A stretch of 64,000 nt of DNA from an uncultured Chloroflexota bacterium (GTDB lineage Bacteria; Chloroflexota; Anaerolineae; Anaerolineales; Anaerolineaceae): positions 310,001 through 374,000 of the forward strand of contig CADATZ010000001.1 in NCBI GenBank assembly GCA_902791025.1, in the 5' to 3' direction. Both the position numbers and the translations under genes were made by a program. Below, piece after piece: positions 17,371 to 26,856 of the stretch (positions are counted from its first letter, which is position 1; the number at the start of each line of letters is the position of its first letter). The notes below the pieces were generated by a model. That model searched no databases. It saw only the letters and a program-made list of their open reading frames with translations, and was not told the origin of the DNA.

Positions 17371-18912
17371 TTAGGGTTTTTCATAATGAATATCAGCACG
17401 GACAAAAGTCTGGCTGCTGATTTCAGGAATACGATTGTAGACCCGGTTGAGATCCAGAATACGGAAAGCAAGATCCGGTGTCAGGTCAGAATTGGTATAG
17501 CGGAAACTCCAGTTCCCGAACATTTTCCCCGGGAAGTTCATTCTGGCTTCATCACCGAGTTCCAAAAAGTCCTGCAGCGGCGCGATGGAAAATACGGCGA
17601 CTGACTGCCAGATGGCACGGATACCATCCCAGGAAATGTGCTCACCGTTGGAATTCAGATAGCGTCTGGCAAAGTCCTGTGATTTCTGATCCGCATTGTC
17701 ATACCAGCCCTTGAATGTTTCATTGTCGTGGGTACCTGTATAAGCGACAAAATTCTTTTCATAATTGGAAGGGAGGAAGCCATCATTGGCTGAACCGCCG
17801 AAACCGAACTGCAGGATCTTCATACCCGGAAGGCCATATTTCAAGCGAAGGTCATTCACGTCCCTTGTGATTTCGCCAAGATCTTCCGCGATGATCGGCA
17901 GATCGCCGAAGGTTTCCAGCATCTTCTGCAGGAATGCATCGCCCGGACATTCGACCCAACGGCCGAATTCAGCGGTGGAATTTCCGGCTGGAACTTCCCA
18001 ATATCCACAGAACCCACGGAAATGGTCTAAACGGATCAAATCGCAGACTTTGAGCGTTGCACAGATTCGATTCATCCACCAGGAGAAACCCTCTTCCTGA
18101 TGTTTCGGCCAGCGATAAAGCGGGTTGCCCCACAATTGACCGGTGGGGGAGAAATAATCCGGCGGAACACCGGCGACGACTGTCGGATTGCCTTCACCAT
18201 CCAGATAAAATAGTTCCGGATTGCTCCAGACATCAGAACTGTCCATCGAAACAAAAATCGGAATATCGCCGATGATCTTGATACCTTTTTCGTGGGCATA
18301 ATCCATCAGGTTTTTCCATTGTTTGAAGAAAAAGAACTGCAGGAATTTATAAAAGTTAATTTCAGTTGAATTTGCGATAGTGAATGCATTAAGAGCATCT
18401 TTGTCGCGTTTTTTTAATTCAGTCGGCCAGAACTGCCAGGCAACGCCGCCATGACTGTTTTTAATTGCCATAAACAATGCAAAGTCATTCAGCCAGCCAG
18501 CATTTTCCTCACAGAAAGCTGTGAATTCAGATGTTTGAAGACCACTCTTCGCGACAAAATTGTGATATGCGCGGTTCATGATCTTCATTTTCCAATCAAT
18601 CGCCGCGCCAAAATCAACCTGACGAAGCGGAAATGCCGGACGATCAGCGAAATCTTCAGGAGAAAGGTACCCTTCACCCATCAGCAAGGTAGGACTGACC
18701 AGTAAAGGATTTCCGGCGCATGCGGAAAAACACTGGTAAGGGGAATCACCGTAGCCGGTAGGACCAAGCGGCAGGGTCTGCCAGATGGTGCAGCCGGAGG
18801 ATTCCAAAAAGTCGATCCAGGCATATGCCTGTGGCCCTAAATCGCCAATCCCGTCCGGACCGGGAAAGCTGGTAGGGTGCAATAAAATTCCGGAAGTTCG
18901 AATATGTTTCAT
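17371..18912 (-). CDS. malQ: 4-alpha-glucanotransferase (amylomaltase), GH77
   Basis: 513 residues, a normal bacterial amylomaltase. N-terminal SGILLHPTSFPGPDGIGDLG and WQTLPLGPTGYGDSPYQCFS are family signatures. The catalytic region includes LIRLDHFRGFCGYW (nucleophile Asp), PIIAEDLGEIT (acid/base Glu) and TGTHDNETFKGWY (transition-state Asp). It transfers alpha-1,4-glucan chains between maltodextrins in the cytoplasm. It lies 27 bp downstream of glgA, so both work in glycogen or maltodextrin turnover. Confidence 0.96.
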   Translation of the reverse strand: MKHIRTSGILLHPTSFPGPDGIGDLGPQAYAWIDFLESSGCTIWQTLPLGPTGYGDSPYQCFSACAGNPLLVSPTLLMGEGYLSPEDFADRPAFPLRQVDFGAAIDWKMKIMNRAYHNFVAKSGLQTSEFTAFCEENAGWLNDFALFMAIKNSHGGVAWQFWPTELKKRDKDALNAFTIANSTEINFYKFLQFFFFKQWKNLMDYAHEKGIKIIGDIPIFVSMDSSDVWSNPELFYLDGEGNPTVVAGVPPDYFSPTGQLWGNPLYRWPKHQEEGFSWWMNRICATLKVCDLIRLDHFRGFCGYWEVPAGNSTAEFGRWVECPGDAFLQKMLETFGDLPIIAEDLGEITRDVNDLRLKYGLPGMKILQFGFGGSANDGFLPSNYEKNFVAYTGTHDNETFKGWYDNADQKSQDFARRYLNSNGEHISWDGIRAIWQSVAVFSIAPLQDFLELGDEARMNFPGKMFGNWSFRYTNSDLTPDLAFRILDLNRVYNRIPEISSQTFVRADIHYEKP

Positions 18913-18939
18913 AATATTGATCCAGTTGCTTTTTCTTCT

Positions 18940-20394
18940 TTACAATGATTTATAAAGGTCATAGTACTTTTTCGCGGATTTTTCCCACGTAAAGTCCTGT
19001 ACCATACAACGCTTTTGAAGTGTTTTCCAGCTATCCCTCTCATTCCATGCGGTCAGGGCACGGGAAACTGCTTCCGCACAGGCATCGGCTTTCGGTTCAT
19101 CAAAGAGGAAACCAGTGTACTGATCGCCGGCTTTCGGGTCGGTGATCGTGTCTTTCAGACCGCCGGTAGAATGAGCTACGGGAATGCAGCCGTAGAGCAT
19201 GGCAATCATCTGCGCAATGCCGCAGGGTTCGTAACGGGAAGGCATGAGCAGGATATCGCCGCCGGCGTACATTTTCCGGGAAAATGCCGCGTCATAGCGG
19301 ATCTCTGCTCGGATACGATCCGGATAAGCGCCTGCGAGTGCCAGACAGTCATTTTGAATGGCAGGATTTCCGGAGCCGAGGATCAAGGCCTGCCAGTTTT
19401 TCCCAAGGATCTTGCGTAAGGCGGCAAATGCCAGGTCAAAGCCTTTCTGGGAATCCAGACGGCCGATCATGATGATAAGCGGAACATCATCACGCTGCGG
19501 AAGTCCTGCTTCTGCCTGAAGCATGCGTTTGTTTTCAGCCTTCTTTTCCAGGCTGTTTACGTCAAAATTTTGGTAAAGGACGCGGTCGATAGCAGGATTC
19601 CATTGATCCGGGACAATACCGTTGACGATACCGGTTACCTTGTAGCTGTGATTCTGGAGGAATTTCTGATATCCATGACCAAATTCATCGGTCAGAATTT
19701 CTTTCGCATAGGTCTCTGAAACGGTTGAGATCATATCAGCAGCGGTGAGGCCAAGTGACATTGGGCAGCCCCTCATCCCGGCAGGAATATCTTCCGCAAA
19801 AGCCAGTTCGATGCCGTATTTTTCCAGAATATCAGGACTGTTAGCTCCGGCATAAGGCAGATTGTGGATGGTATAGAGTGTTTTTACATTATGGTATTTG
19901 GGGTCGTAAGCCCGCAGCTGTTTCATTTTCATCACAGAAGAAGCGGCATGCCAGTCATGGGCATGAAGTACATCCGGAATCCAGTCGATGTGCCTGAAAA
20001 GTTCATCTGCTGCGGCGGAGAAGAAAATGTATTTGTAACTGTCATCAATCGGGTTGGAACTGTAAACCCCCTTATTTCGGACCGGTTCTCCGTCAATCAG
20101 GTAAATCGGCACGTCCATCCCTTCAGCCTGAGAGACATAGACATCCTGGAACAGGCCGTTTTCATAAGGGATCCTGTAGTTGCAAATCCATTTGGTTGGA
20201 ATCTGCTTTTGTTTCAATACATCATGAAACGGGATGACAACACGTACATCAACAGCTCTGCCGTCAGTCATTTCCTTGGGCAGCGCTGTGAGGGCAGCAG
20301 GCAGGGTTCCTCCCACATCCCCCAGACCGCCGACTTTGATGAGCGGTTCTGCTTCGGAAATTACAAAACATACTTTAAATGAGGGCTCTGTCAT
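18940..20394 (-). CDS. glgA: Glycogen synthase (ADP-glucose type), GT5
   Basis: 484 residues, the common GlgA length. KVGGLGDV at 20-27 is the ADP-glucose-binding motif. HAHDWHAA near 145 and YTIHNLPYAG near 170 fit GT5 enzymes. The second Rossmann domain has GRLDSQKGFDLAF near 305 and PSRYEPCGIAQMIAM with the catalytic Glu near 390. It elongates alpha-1,4-glucan from ADP-glucose. It is the first gene of the glgA-malQ pair. AAAGG precedes the ATG. No branching enzyme or glgC is in the window. Confidence 0.95.
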   Translation of the reverse strand: MTEPSFKVCFVISEAEPLIKVGGLGDVGGTLPAALTALPKEMTDGRAVDVRVVIPFHDVLKQKQIPTKWICNYRIPYENGLFQDVYVSQAEGMDVPIYLIDGEPVRNKGVYSSNPIDDSYKYIFFSAAADELFRHIDWIPDVLHAHDWHAASSVMKMKQLRAYDPKYHNVKTLYTIHNLPYAGANSPDILEKYGIELAFAEDIPAGMRGCPMSLGLTAADMISTVSETYAKEILTDEFGHGYQKFLQNHSYKVTGIVNGIVPDQWNPAIDRVLYQNFDVNSLEKKAENKRMLQAEAGLPQRDDVPLIIMIGRLDSQKGFDLAFAALRKILGKNWQALILGSGNPAIQNDCLALAGAYPDRIRAEIRYDAAFSRKMYAGGDILLMPSRYEPCGIAQMIAMLYGCIPVAHSTGGLKDTITDPKAGDQYTGFLFDEPKADACAEAVSRALTAWNERDSWKTLQKRCMVQDFTWEKSAKKYYDLYKSL

Positions 20395-20554
20395 AAAATC
20401 AACCTTTCAATCATGGTTTTTACGATGTGACATCCCAAAAACCGAATGCTTTCATTCCACTATTTATTATAAATGAAAGATTTCAAAATTAATACGAAAA
20501 TGAAAAGAAATATAATATAAGTACAAATTCACAGGTTACATTTGACCATTACGA

Positions 20555-20560
20555 TATAAT
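20555..20560 (+). promoter_or_regulatory. -10 box of an apparently leaderless promoter (GT2 gene)
   Basis: TATAAT lies at 20555-20560, six bases before the ATG at 20567. No Shine-Dalgarno is present and no convincing -35 is seen. The predicted transcript starts at the start codon. Confidence 0.5.
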
Positions 20561-20566
20561 ACAGCT

Positions 20567-21382
20567 ATGGACAAGATTTCTTTTGTGATACTTACATGGA
20601 ATTCAGAAAAAGTGATCTCAGCCTGTCTGGACTCAATAGCAGAAATAAAAGAACAGGATAAAGAGATTATTATTGTTGACAATGGGTCATCAGATAAGAC
20701 TGTTGAGATAATCGATCAATTCATAAAAGCGAACAGTCAAATAACTATCAGACTGATTCAGCTTGAAAAGAATTACGGTACAACCATCAGCCGCAATTTA
20801 GGGATACAGAAAATATCGGATGATTCCAATTATGTCTGTATTCTCGATTCTGATACTGTGATCAATCAAAACGCAATGAGTGAATTGATCCGAGTGTTGG
20901 CGTCAGAACCGTCAAACGCAATTGCAGGACCTCATATGGTGAATATGGAAGGCGTTGAGCAGGTAACGGCAAAATGTATCCCAACCGCTGCGCTAAAATT
21001 CTGTAAAGCCTTCCCTGTGAGAAAAATTCAGGAAATCGGTGAAAAACAAGAGCGGTATGATCTCTCAGAAGGAAAAGACAATTACGCAGTCGGATATTTA
21101 ATTTCCGCTTGTTGGATGATAAAAAGAATTACATTAGAAAAACTTGGTCCACTGGATGAAAAGATATTTTATTCGCCGGAAGACGTTGAATATTGTGTAC
21201 GGGCCTGGAAATCGGGGCTTCGAGTCATTTACTGTCCTGAAGCGCATATTATTCATGCAACACAGCGGATTTCCAAAAAGAAACTATTCAGCCGGCATAA
21301 CTGGGAACACCTGAAGGGTTTGATTTATTTCTTCAATAAGTATGGATTGTTCTTCAGTTCGAAAAAAATTATATGCAAATAA
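20567..21382 (+). CDS. Glycosyltransferase family 2 (rhamnosyltransferase-like)
   Basis: 271 residues with a GT-A fold. The N-terminal strand is SFVILTWNSEKVISACLDSI; EIIIVDNGSSDKTVEI follows, and CILDSDTVIN holds the DxD metal motif near residue 110. SPEDVEYCVRAWKSG near residue 205 is the usual GT2 acceptor-side ED motif. No transmembrane helix is evident, so the enzyme acts on the cytoplasmic face, perhaps on cell-surface glycan or glycolipid. Sugar and acceptor are unknown. It is monocistronic and has a leaderless-type promoter. Confidence 0.85.
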   Translation: MDKISFVILTWNSEKVISACLDSIAEIKEQDKEIIIVDNGSSDKTVEIIDQFIKANSQITIRLIQLEKNYGTTISRNLGIQKISDDSNYVCILDSDTVINQNAMSELIRVLASEPSNAIAGPHMVNMEGVEQVTAKCIPTAALKFCKAFPVRKIQEIGEKQERYDLSEGKDNYAVGYLISACWMIKRITLEKLGPLDEKIFYSPEDVEYCVRAWKSGLRVIYCPEAHIIHATQRISKKKLFSRHNWEHLKGLIYFFNKYGLFFSSKKIICK

Positions 21383-21452
21383 ATCAGGATCCTGCCTGAA
21401 ACAATTAATGCCATTTCTATATGAAAATCCGGGAAATGAAGTAAAATTTTTA

Positions 21453-21458
21453 TATAAT
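21453..21458 (+). promoter_or_regulatory. -10 box before the tdk operon
   Basis: A perfect TATAAT at 21453-21458 is followed by an AGGAGAG ribosome-binding site and the ATG at 21476. The leader would be only ~12 nt. No clear -35 element is visible. Confidence 0.45.
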
Positions 21459-21475
21459 AAAGAATCAGGAGAGAG

Positions 21476-22057
21476 ATGATGAGGGAAAATGAACCGGGCA
21501 GCATGGAAGTGATTTGCGGATCAATGTTCTGCGGAAAAACGGAGGAATTGATCCGGCGGCTTCGCCGTGCAATCATAGCGAGGAAAAAAGTACAGGTATT
21601 TAAACCAGCGATAGATAATCGTTATGTTGTGGAAAAAGTACATTCTCATGCCGGTATTGAAATCGATGCAATTCCGATCGATGATATAACAGATATATAT
21701 AAATATTTACAGGATGATACCAATGTGATCGGTATTGATGAAGCTCAGTTTTTCTCTAACAAAATTATAGAAGTCGGTGAAGACCTTGTTGAACGCGGGA
21801 TCCGCGTGATTTTTGCCGGCCTGGATACTGATTTTCGTGGGGAACCTTTTGGTTCGATGCCCGTTTTAATGGCAAAAGCAGAACGCGTCGATAAACTGCA
21901 CGCGATTTGTATGGTATGTGGCGGTTCAGCATCTAAAACGCAGCGTCTGGTGGATGGAAAACCCGCTCATTATGATGATCCGCTTGTGATCGTCGGTACG
22001 TCTGAAATGTATGAAGCTCGATGCCGGAAACATCATGAAGTTCCCGGGAAAAAATAA
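21476..22057 (+). CDS. tdk: Thymidine kinase
   Basis: 193 residues, type II thymidine kinase. The P-loop [17 protein letters not shown] lies near residue 15 and the catalytic Glu/DEAQ motif ([10 protein letters not shown]) near 88. The structural zinc site is formed by CMVCGG near 145 and a downstream Cys in EARCRKHH. It phosphorylates thymidine for salvage. Two ATGs are in tandem; both are compatible with the AGGAGAG ribosome-binding site. It opens a long plus-strand run that continues with hpt and cca, so nucleotide salvage and tRNA maturation genes are grouped. Confidence 0.96.
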   Translation: MMRENEPGSMEVICGSMFCGKTEELIRRLRRAIIARKKVQVFKPAIDNRYVVEKVHSHAGIEIDAIPIDDITDIYKYLQDDTNVIGIDEAQFFSNKIIEVGEDLVERGIRVIFAGLDTDFRGEPFGSMPVLMAKAERVDKLHAICMVCGGSASKTQRLVDGKPAHYDDPLVIVGTSEMYEARCRKHHEVPGKK

Positions 22058-22073
22058 GAAAAAAGGTGGCCGA

Positions 22074-22643
22074 ATGTATTCCTACAAAGATGTCCTCGCA
22101 GAAGTGTTGATCGATGAAGTAAGCCTTCAAAATCGTATACAGGAACTTGCTGATCAGATTTCCAGAGATTATGAAGGAAAAGAACTGGTACTGGTTTGTT
22201 TCCTGCGCGGCGGTGTTGTGTTCCTGGTTGATTTGATGCGCAAGATTACTATCCCACACAGCATTGAATTCATGGCTATTTCATCGTATGGAGTCGGAAA
22301 ACGGGAATCAAGCGGTCGGGTGCGTGTAGATTACGATCTGAAGACGGATATTCGCGGAAAAGACGTCCTCATCGTTGAAGATATCATTGACAGCGGCAAT
22401 ACACTGCATGAAGCGCTGCCGCTTATCGAAGCGAAAGGACCCAACAGTGTGGAAATCTGCACGCTGCTGAATAAATCCAGCCGCAGGGAAGTGGAAGTTC
22501 CACTTCGTTACTGCGGGTTTGACATTGAGGATAAATTCGTTTACGGTTACGGTCTTGACCTTGATGATTACTTCCGGAATTTACCGTTTATTGGTGTCGT
22601 TGATATAGAAAAACTGAAAAAGTGTCAGGCGGAAAACTCATGA
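22074..22643 (+). CDS. hpt: Hypoxanthine phosphoribosyltransferase
   Basis: 189 residues from the ATG at 22074 (AAAGGTGG upstream, 16 bp after tdk). This start gives the typical N-terminus, whereas a longer frame to 22011 would overlap tdk. The PRPP-binding motif VLIVEDIIDSGNTL lies near residue 105, and the PPi loop LRGGVVFLVDL near 45. It salvages hypoxanthine (and often guanine) to IMP/GMP. The stop overlaps the cca start as ATGA. Confidence 0.95.
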   Translation: MYSYKDVLAEVLIDEVSLQNRIQELADQISRDYEGKELVLVCFLRGGVVFLVDLMRKITIPHSIEFMAISSYGVGKRESSGRVRVDYDLKTDIRGKDVLIVEDIIDSGNTLHEALPLIEAKGPNSVEICTLLNKSSRREVEVPLRYCGFDIEDKFVYGYGLDLDDYFRNLPFIGVVDIEKLKKCQAENS

Positions 22644-24040
22644 TCCTTCCAGATTTTGTATCCGATTATCAGAGGTTATTTGACGCGATTCGAAAAGTCG
22701 TACCTCCCAGCATGAAAATCTTTCTCGTTGGGGGTGCGGTTCGTGATATTTTGCTGGGACGGAAAATCCGGGATTTTGATTTATCTACGGAAGGTCTCGT
22801 TCGTCCTATCGGCAAACATATTGCTAACGAGCTTGGCGGGGCTTATTACGTTCTCGATGATGAGCGTGAAATGGTTCGTGTAATTATTGATGATGAACAC
22901 ATGGGACAGTTTGATATCGATATCGCTCAATTCAGCGGAGATGGTATTGAGGATGATCTGAGAGCCAGAGATTTCACGATGAACGCTATGGCAATAGAGA
23001 TATCAGATAGACCGAAATTTGTGGATCCGCTGCATGGGTACGAAGATCTGCAGCAGAAGCATCTGCGGATGTGCAGCTCTGACAGTCTGGTCAATGATCC
23101 CATGAGGGCACTGAGGGCTATCCGTATGAGTCTTGAATTTGATTTGACAATGGATGATGAGCTGCTGAGTGCTATGAGAGACGTCCCATCCAGATTGTCC
23201 GATTCTTCCATGGAGCGATATCGTGATGAGATGTTTAAGATCATACGTTTGTATCAAAATGGAAAAGCATTTCGGTTATATGAAGAATTTAATTTTATAA
23301 ATCATCTGTTTCCGGGATGGAAGACATCTGACGAAACTGTTGACTCGGGATGGATCGAGAACACGGATCGGTTTGCTCTGCTGCTGACCGTAAAGAAGGA
23401 ACCGGCCGGGCCCCTGGATGATTTTGCGGCATATGCAGTGTCGAGACTTGGTAATTATCGTGAGACACTCAGGGCCTTTTTTGAAAAAACCCTTGCACTT
23501 TATCACAACAGGCGTATGCTGACTGCTTTTGCCTCGATCGTTCGAACACTTACAGCGGATAAAAATATTGCGGAGAAGTGGTGCAGCCGGCTTGCATTCA
23601 GCAGTTCGGAAATGAATTTTGTGTCTTCAGCTGTTGCTGCCTTTCATCACTTGTGCACGGATATTGAAATTTCTTCTTACAATGATGTCGATATTTATCG
23701 GTATTTTCGTCAATACAGGGAAGGCGGTGTTGCCGGTCTGATCTTATATCTTGCCTGTGAGTATGTAAAGCAGAATGTTCCTCATGCTTATAAAGACTGG
23801 TGTGAAAAAGTGGTGATGGTTCAGGATTTTGTCTCTGCTTACTTTACCCGATATATTGAGGTCATTGATCCGAAACCGCTTATGAGCGGACATGATATTC
23901 AGGAAATACTCAACGTACCGGCAGGCCCTATGATTGGATTTGTAAAGAATGCTCTGATTGAAGCTCAAATCAGGAGTTCAGTCAGAACGATTGAAGAAGC
24001 GGAATCCTTTGTGAAACAATACGCAAAATACAGTGTGTAA
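22640..24040 (+). CDS. cca: CCA tRNA nucleotidyltransferase / poly(A) polymerase family
   Basis: 466 residues from the ATG at 22640, which overlaps the hpt stop (ATGA). The class II nucleotidyltransferase head is clear: FLVGGAVRDILLGRKIRDFD with GG and DxD metal motifs near residue 30-50, then ARDFTMNAMAI and NDPMRALRAIRMS (ATP-specificity region). The C-terminal half is poorly conserved and lacks an obvious HD domain. It adds or repairs the 3' CCA of tRNA; some relatives act as A-adding enzymes or poly(A) polymerases. An alternative GTG at 22622 is less likely. Confidence 0.85.
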   Translation: MILPDFVSDYQRLFDAIRKVVPPSMKIFLVGGAVRDILLGRKIRDFDLSTEGLVRPIGKHIANELGGAYYVLDDEREMVRVIIDDEHMGQFDIDIAQFSGDGIEDDLRARDFTMNAMAIEISDRPKFVDPLHGYEDLQQKHLRMCSSDSLVNDPMRALRAIRMSLEFDLTMDDELLSAMRDVPSRLSDSSMERYRDEMFKIIRLYQNGKAFRLYEEFNFINHLFPGWKTSDETVDSGWIENTDRFALLLTVKKEPAGPLDDFAAYAVSRLGNYRETLRAFFEKTLALYHNRRMLTAFASIVRTLTADKNIAEKWCSRLAFSSSEMNFVSSAVAAFHHLCTDIEISSYNDVDIYRYFRQYREGGVAGLILYLACEYVKQNVPHAYKDWCEKVVMVQDFVSAYFTRYIEVIDPKPLMSGHDIQEILNVPAGPMIGFVKNALIEAQIRSSVRTIEEAESFVKQYAKYSV

Positions 24041-24088
24041 GTCAAAAAGAAAAAAACTACACAAATCAATAGAATAATGGAGAGAGTA

Positions 24089-24610
24089 ATGAAATCAAAG
24101 AATAATTTATTTATTATTACCATATTATGCTTGACCGTAGTCTTGCTGACGGGGTGTTCGACGCGGACCAGCGACAGCGGATATAGTCTGAAAACCGTTG
24201 GGCACCGCACTGATTCCAATATTTATGTGCTGAATGTTACAATGCTTGACGATCCTTATAGCAATAAAAATATTGGCGGTGAAGGTGTCGCCCGGCAATA
24301 CAGTGATATTTACGGATTTGGAAATTCACGCCTGTGGCAAGATGGCAAAGGACTTGTTTCTGTCCACGTCAATTCCGTTTCACCTTCACTCAGCTATATC
24401 TCAGCCGGGATGGATGTCGTTCTAAAAACAACTGATCTGAAGATCATGGCGATTGCGCCTGGATATTCATTTGAGGTTCGCTGCAGAAATGATTATGAAC
24501 CTGTTGCATCTTTGCAGGATAATGAAATTTCCAATGAAAAATATGATACATACGAGTTGGATTACTGCCGGATGACGAATCCACAGATTACTTTCAAAGG
24601 AGAAAATTGA
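24089..24610 (+). CDS. Lipoprotein of unknown function
   Basis: 173 residues from the ATG at 24089, with GGAGAG just upstream. The signal peptide MKSKNNLFIITILCLTVVLL ends in the lipobox LTGC, so the mature protein is probably lipid-anchored. The mature part is about 150 residues, mostly beta-strand by appearance (VSVHVNSVSPSLSYISAGMDVVLKTTDLKI) and has a later Cys pair (RCRND, DYCRM) that may form a disulfide. I do not recognise the family. folB follows one base after the stop. Confidence 0.75.
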   Translation: MKSKNNLFIITILCLTVVLLTGCSTRTSDSGYSLKTVGHRTDSNIYVLNVTMLDDPYSNKNIGGEGVARQYSDIYGFGNSRLWQDGKGLVSVHVNSVSPSLSYISAGMDVVLKTTDLKIMAIAPGYSFEVRCRNDYEPVASLQDNEISNEKYDTYELDYCRMTNPQITFKGEN

Positions 24611-24611
24611 T

Positions 24612-24962
24612 TTGGATAAGATCATTATCCGGGATCTCCGGGCAAGAGGGCCAATCGGCATTACGGATGAGGAACGTATGTCTCCGCAGGATATTCTTAT
24701 AAACGCTGAACTTTTTACTGATACCCGGAAAGCAGCTGAAACTGATTGCATCGATAATTGTGTAAACTATAGTACAGTGGCTAAAAATATTCTCAAGCTT
24801 GTAGCGGAAAACCGCAGAAAAACAGTAGAAGCTCTTGCCCGGGATATTGCGGATATGTGTCTTGGAAATGAATTGGTGAAAAAGGTTCTCATTCGTGTAG
24901 AAAAAACATCGGCGGTCCGTTTTACAAAATCTGTTGGGGTGGAGATCGAACGGTCAAGATGA
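24612..24962 (+). CDS. folB: Dihydroneopterin aldolase
   Basis: 116 residues, normal for FolB. It starts at TTG (24612), behind AAAGGAG that sits within the end of the lipoprotein gene. The family motif GPIGITDEER near residue 13 corresponds to the G-x-x-G-x-x-x-x-E-R region with the catalytic Glu. The Lys in the C-terminal strand (LVKKVLIRVEK) fits the catalytic Lys. It cleaves dihydroneopterin in folate synthesis. FolK and folP are not adjacent. The end overlaps the next lipoprotein start as ATGA. Confidence 0.88.
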   Translation: MDKIIIRDLRARGPIGITDEERMSPQDILINAELFTDTRKAAETDCIDNCVNYSTVAKNILKLVAENRRKTVEALARDIADMCLGNELVKKVLIRVEKTSAVRFTKSVGVEIERSR

Positions 24963-25633
24963 AGAAAGCAATTGCGATCTTTTTCTTTTGTTCTTTGTTA
25001 AGTTCCTGCGCGGTGCTGAAAGACAGGGGAATTGTGGTTGCGCCTACACCTGATATTGAAAAGACAATTTATTGGGCTGTCGACGATGCTGTTATGGCTG
25101 CCTCAACACAACTGGTGTATGAAATGAGGAAAGAGATCAGCACGTTGATCCCTCCGTCTGCTACGCCCACCAGTACCTATGTAGTTCCGGTCGAACTTAC
25201 TGCTACAATGACATCTATCTGGCAGGGGAACCTTCAAAATGATGAACCGATTGTTACCGTAACGCCTGAAAATTGTATCAATCGAGTGAAATTTGTTGAA
25301 GATATTACGATACCGGATGACAGCATCGTTGCAGCTGGAAAGCCATTTACAAAGACCTGGAAGCTGAGAAATGTCGGTACATGTGTATGGACGGATCAGT
25401 ACAGCTTTGATTTTGTTGATGGTGATTTGATGGGGGCTAACACTCATATTCCATTGCCAAAGGATACAATGGTATTACCCAATGGAACGATAGACGTATC
25501 TGTTTATATGACCGCTCCGGAAAAGAGTGGAAAATATCAGGGAAACTGGAAGTTTCAAACACCCTGGGGATCTCTTTTCGGAACCGGTGAAAATGGTGAA
25601 GATTCAGTTTGGCTGAAAATAATAGTGAGGTGA
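24959..25633 (+). CDS. Lipoprotein with NBR1-type FW (four-tryptophan, Ig-like) domain
   Basis: 224 residues. The signal peptide with lipobox (LSSCA) is followed by a helical segment (~25-65), a Pro/Thr-rich linker (IPPSATPTSTY) and a C-terminal Ig-like domain from ~100. That domain starts VKFVEDITIPDDSIVAAGKPFTKTWKLRN and continues through VGTCVWTD, SGKYQGNWKF and SVWLKI, which place the conserved Trp residues of the FW domain. Such domains are common in extracellular proteins of Chloroflexota. The ATG overlaps folB. Function unknown; surface binding is an inference. It is a close architectural sister of the next gene. Confidence 0.85.
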   Translation: MKKAIAIFFFCSLLSSCAVLKDRGIVVAPTPDIEKTIYWAVDDAVMAASTQLVYEMRKEISTLIPPSATPTSTYVVPVELTATMTSIWQGNLQNDEPIVTVTPENCINRVKFVEDITIPDDSIVAAGKPFTKTWKLRNVGTCVWTDQYSFDFVDGDLMGANTHIPLPKDTMVLPNGTIDVSVYMTAPEKSGKYQGNWKFQTPWGSLFGTGENGEDSVWLKIIVR

Positions 25634-25635
25634 AT

Positions 25636-26856
25636 ATGAAAAAAATTTTTTTGCTTTTAGGTTTGATGATATTGCTTACCGGATGTATTACAACACCGGA
25701 AAAGGTAAGTATCGATTCAACAGTTGAAGCCGCAATAAGCACTGCTATTGCTCCATATGAATCCCGCTATGATCAATTTATAACGAAAGAAGATTTGAAA
25801 AACTTTCAGGATGAGCAATACGTTCAAATCAAAAATTTGATCATTGATCAAATGGAACTTTATAAATCAGAAGTTTTACCTGCGACAATTCCGACAGCAA
25901 CTCCAGAAAATGTACAAAGTTCAGTTTATGAATATGTCGGCGGTACGCTTATGCCGACAAGTACTGTTCCGACTTATAAAAATGATGCTACTTGTGTAGA
26001 CCGCTTTACTTATGTCAGTGATATGACGATTCCGGATGGAATGATCATTACACCTTATACCAATTTTACAAAATCCTGGTATATAACGAATTCCGGTGAT
26101 TGCACCTGGAATAGTAAATATAAACTCGTATATAATTCTGGTGCAGAAGTAGGAAAGTCCAAATCTTTTTCTATTTTAGAGCCTGAACATTACATTCAAC
26201 CCGGTGAGTCTATTATTGTTTCAGCTGATTTAGTCGCTCCAAATAATATAAATAGTACTTTCACAACTTATTGGGCACTTGAATCTGACAAAGGTGAAAT
26301 ATTTGGAGCAGGAGATGCAAAAAATGTCTTCTTATCCTCGAGCTTTACAATTGCGGATTCATTCAATGTTGCTCAGAATTTCAACAGTTTGACATGTTCT
26401 GATGATACAGGATATATCACTTGCGGAGCAACAAATCAATCAAATGGCCGCGGAGTAGTATATTATGATGATACCCCTACACTTGAAAGCGGACGTTCAG
26501 GGTATCCTGCTATTGTTGCAGGACCTCCGGTAGGAAAAGAAAACAGTACTGTTCGTTTTGAGTTTGGCCCTCTTCGTTTCCCGAGAAGATCCTGGTTTTA
26601 TACAAATTTCTGCTGTCGTCCCAATACGCCTCATTGCGATGTAATGGTACGATTATATACAAAGGAACCGGGATATGATTGGGTCCTTCGCGAGGAAATG
26701 CGGGAATGGAACGATGGCTTTATGAATGAATGGAAATTTACACTTGACGATATGGGTGTCTTCGATCAGGATTATTACTATGCAATTGAGGTTTCTTCTC
26801 TCGGCGGAGCTACTGAAGAGGATCTGGTCATGTTCTCTAATTTCAGGATATATTAA
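25636..26856 (+). CDS. Lipoprotein with FW domain and extra C-terminal beta-domain
   Basis: 406 residues from the ATG at 25636 (AGTGAGG upstream, 2 bp after the previous stop). The lipobox is LLTGC. A helical region with many acidic residues (~25-75) leads to a PTATP linker, then an FW-like domain (TFDxxIPD-type VSDMTIPDG ... FTKSWYITNSGDCTWNSKY ... TTYWALES). Residues ~250-406 are a second module with many Cys and aromatic residues (FYTNFCCRPNTPHCDVM), ending VMFSNFRIY; this resembles a carbohydrate-binding or lectin-like sandwich, but I cannot name it. The next gene starts within the stop (TAATG). Confidence 0.85.
   Translation: MKKIFLLLGLMILLTGCITTPEKVSIDSTVEAAISTAIAPYESRYDQFITKEDLKNFQDEQYVQIKNLIIDQMELYKSEVLPATIPTATPENVQSSVYEYVGGTLMPTSTVPTYKNDATCVDRFTYVSDMTIPDGMIITPYTNFTKSWYITNSGDCTWNSKYKLVYNSGAEVGKSKSFSILEPEHYIQPGESIIVSADLVAPNNINSTFTTYWALESDKGEIFGAGDAKNVFLSSSFTIADSFNVAQNFNSLTCSDDTGYITCGATNQSNGRGVVYYDDTPTLESGRSGYPAIVAGPPVGKENSTVRFEFGPLRFPRRSWFYTNFCCRPNTPHCDVMVRLYTKEPGYDWVLREEMREWNDGFMNEWKFTLDDMGVFDQDYYYAIEVSSLGGATEEDLVMFSNFRIY

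Noticed and set aside
24612..24962. Possible fusion or frameshift of folB with the lipoprotein gene
   Set aside because: The stop of the lipoprotein and the TTG start with its ribosome-binding site are both clear; overlaps are normal operon coupling.
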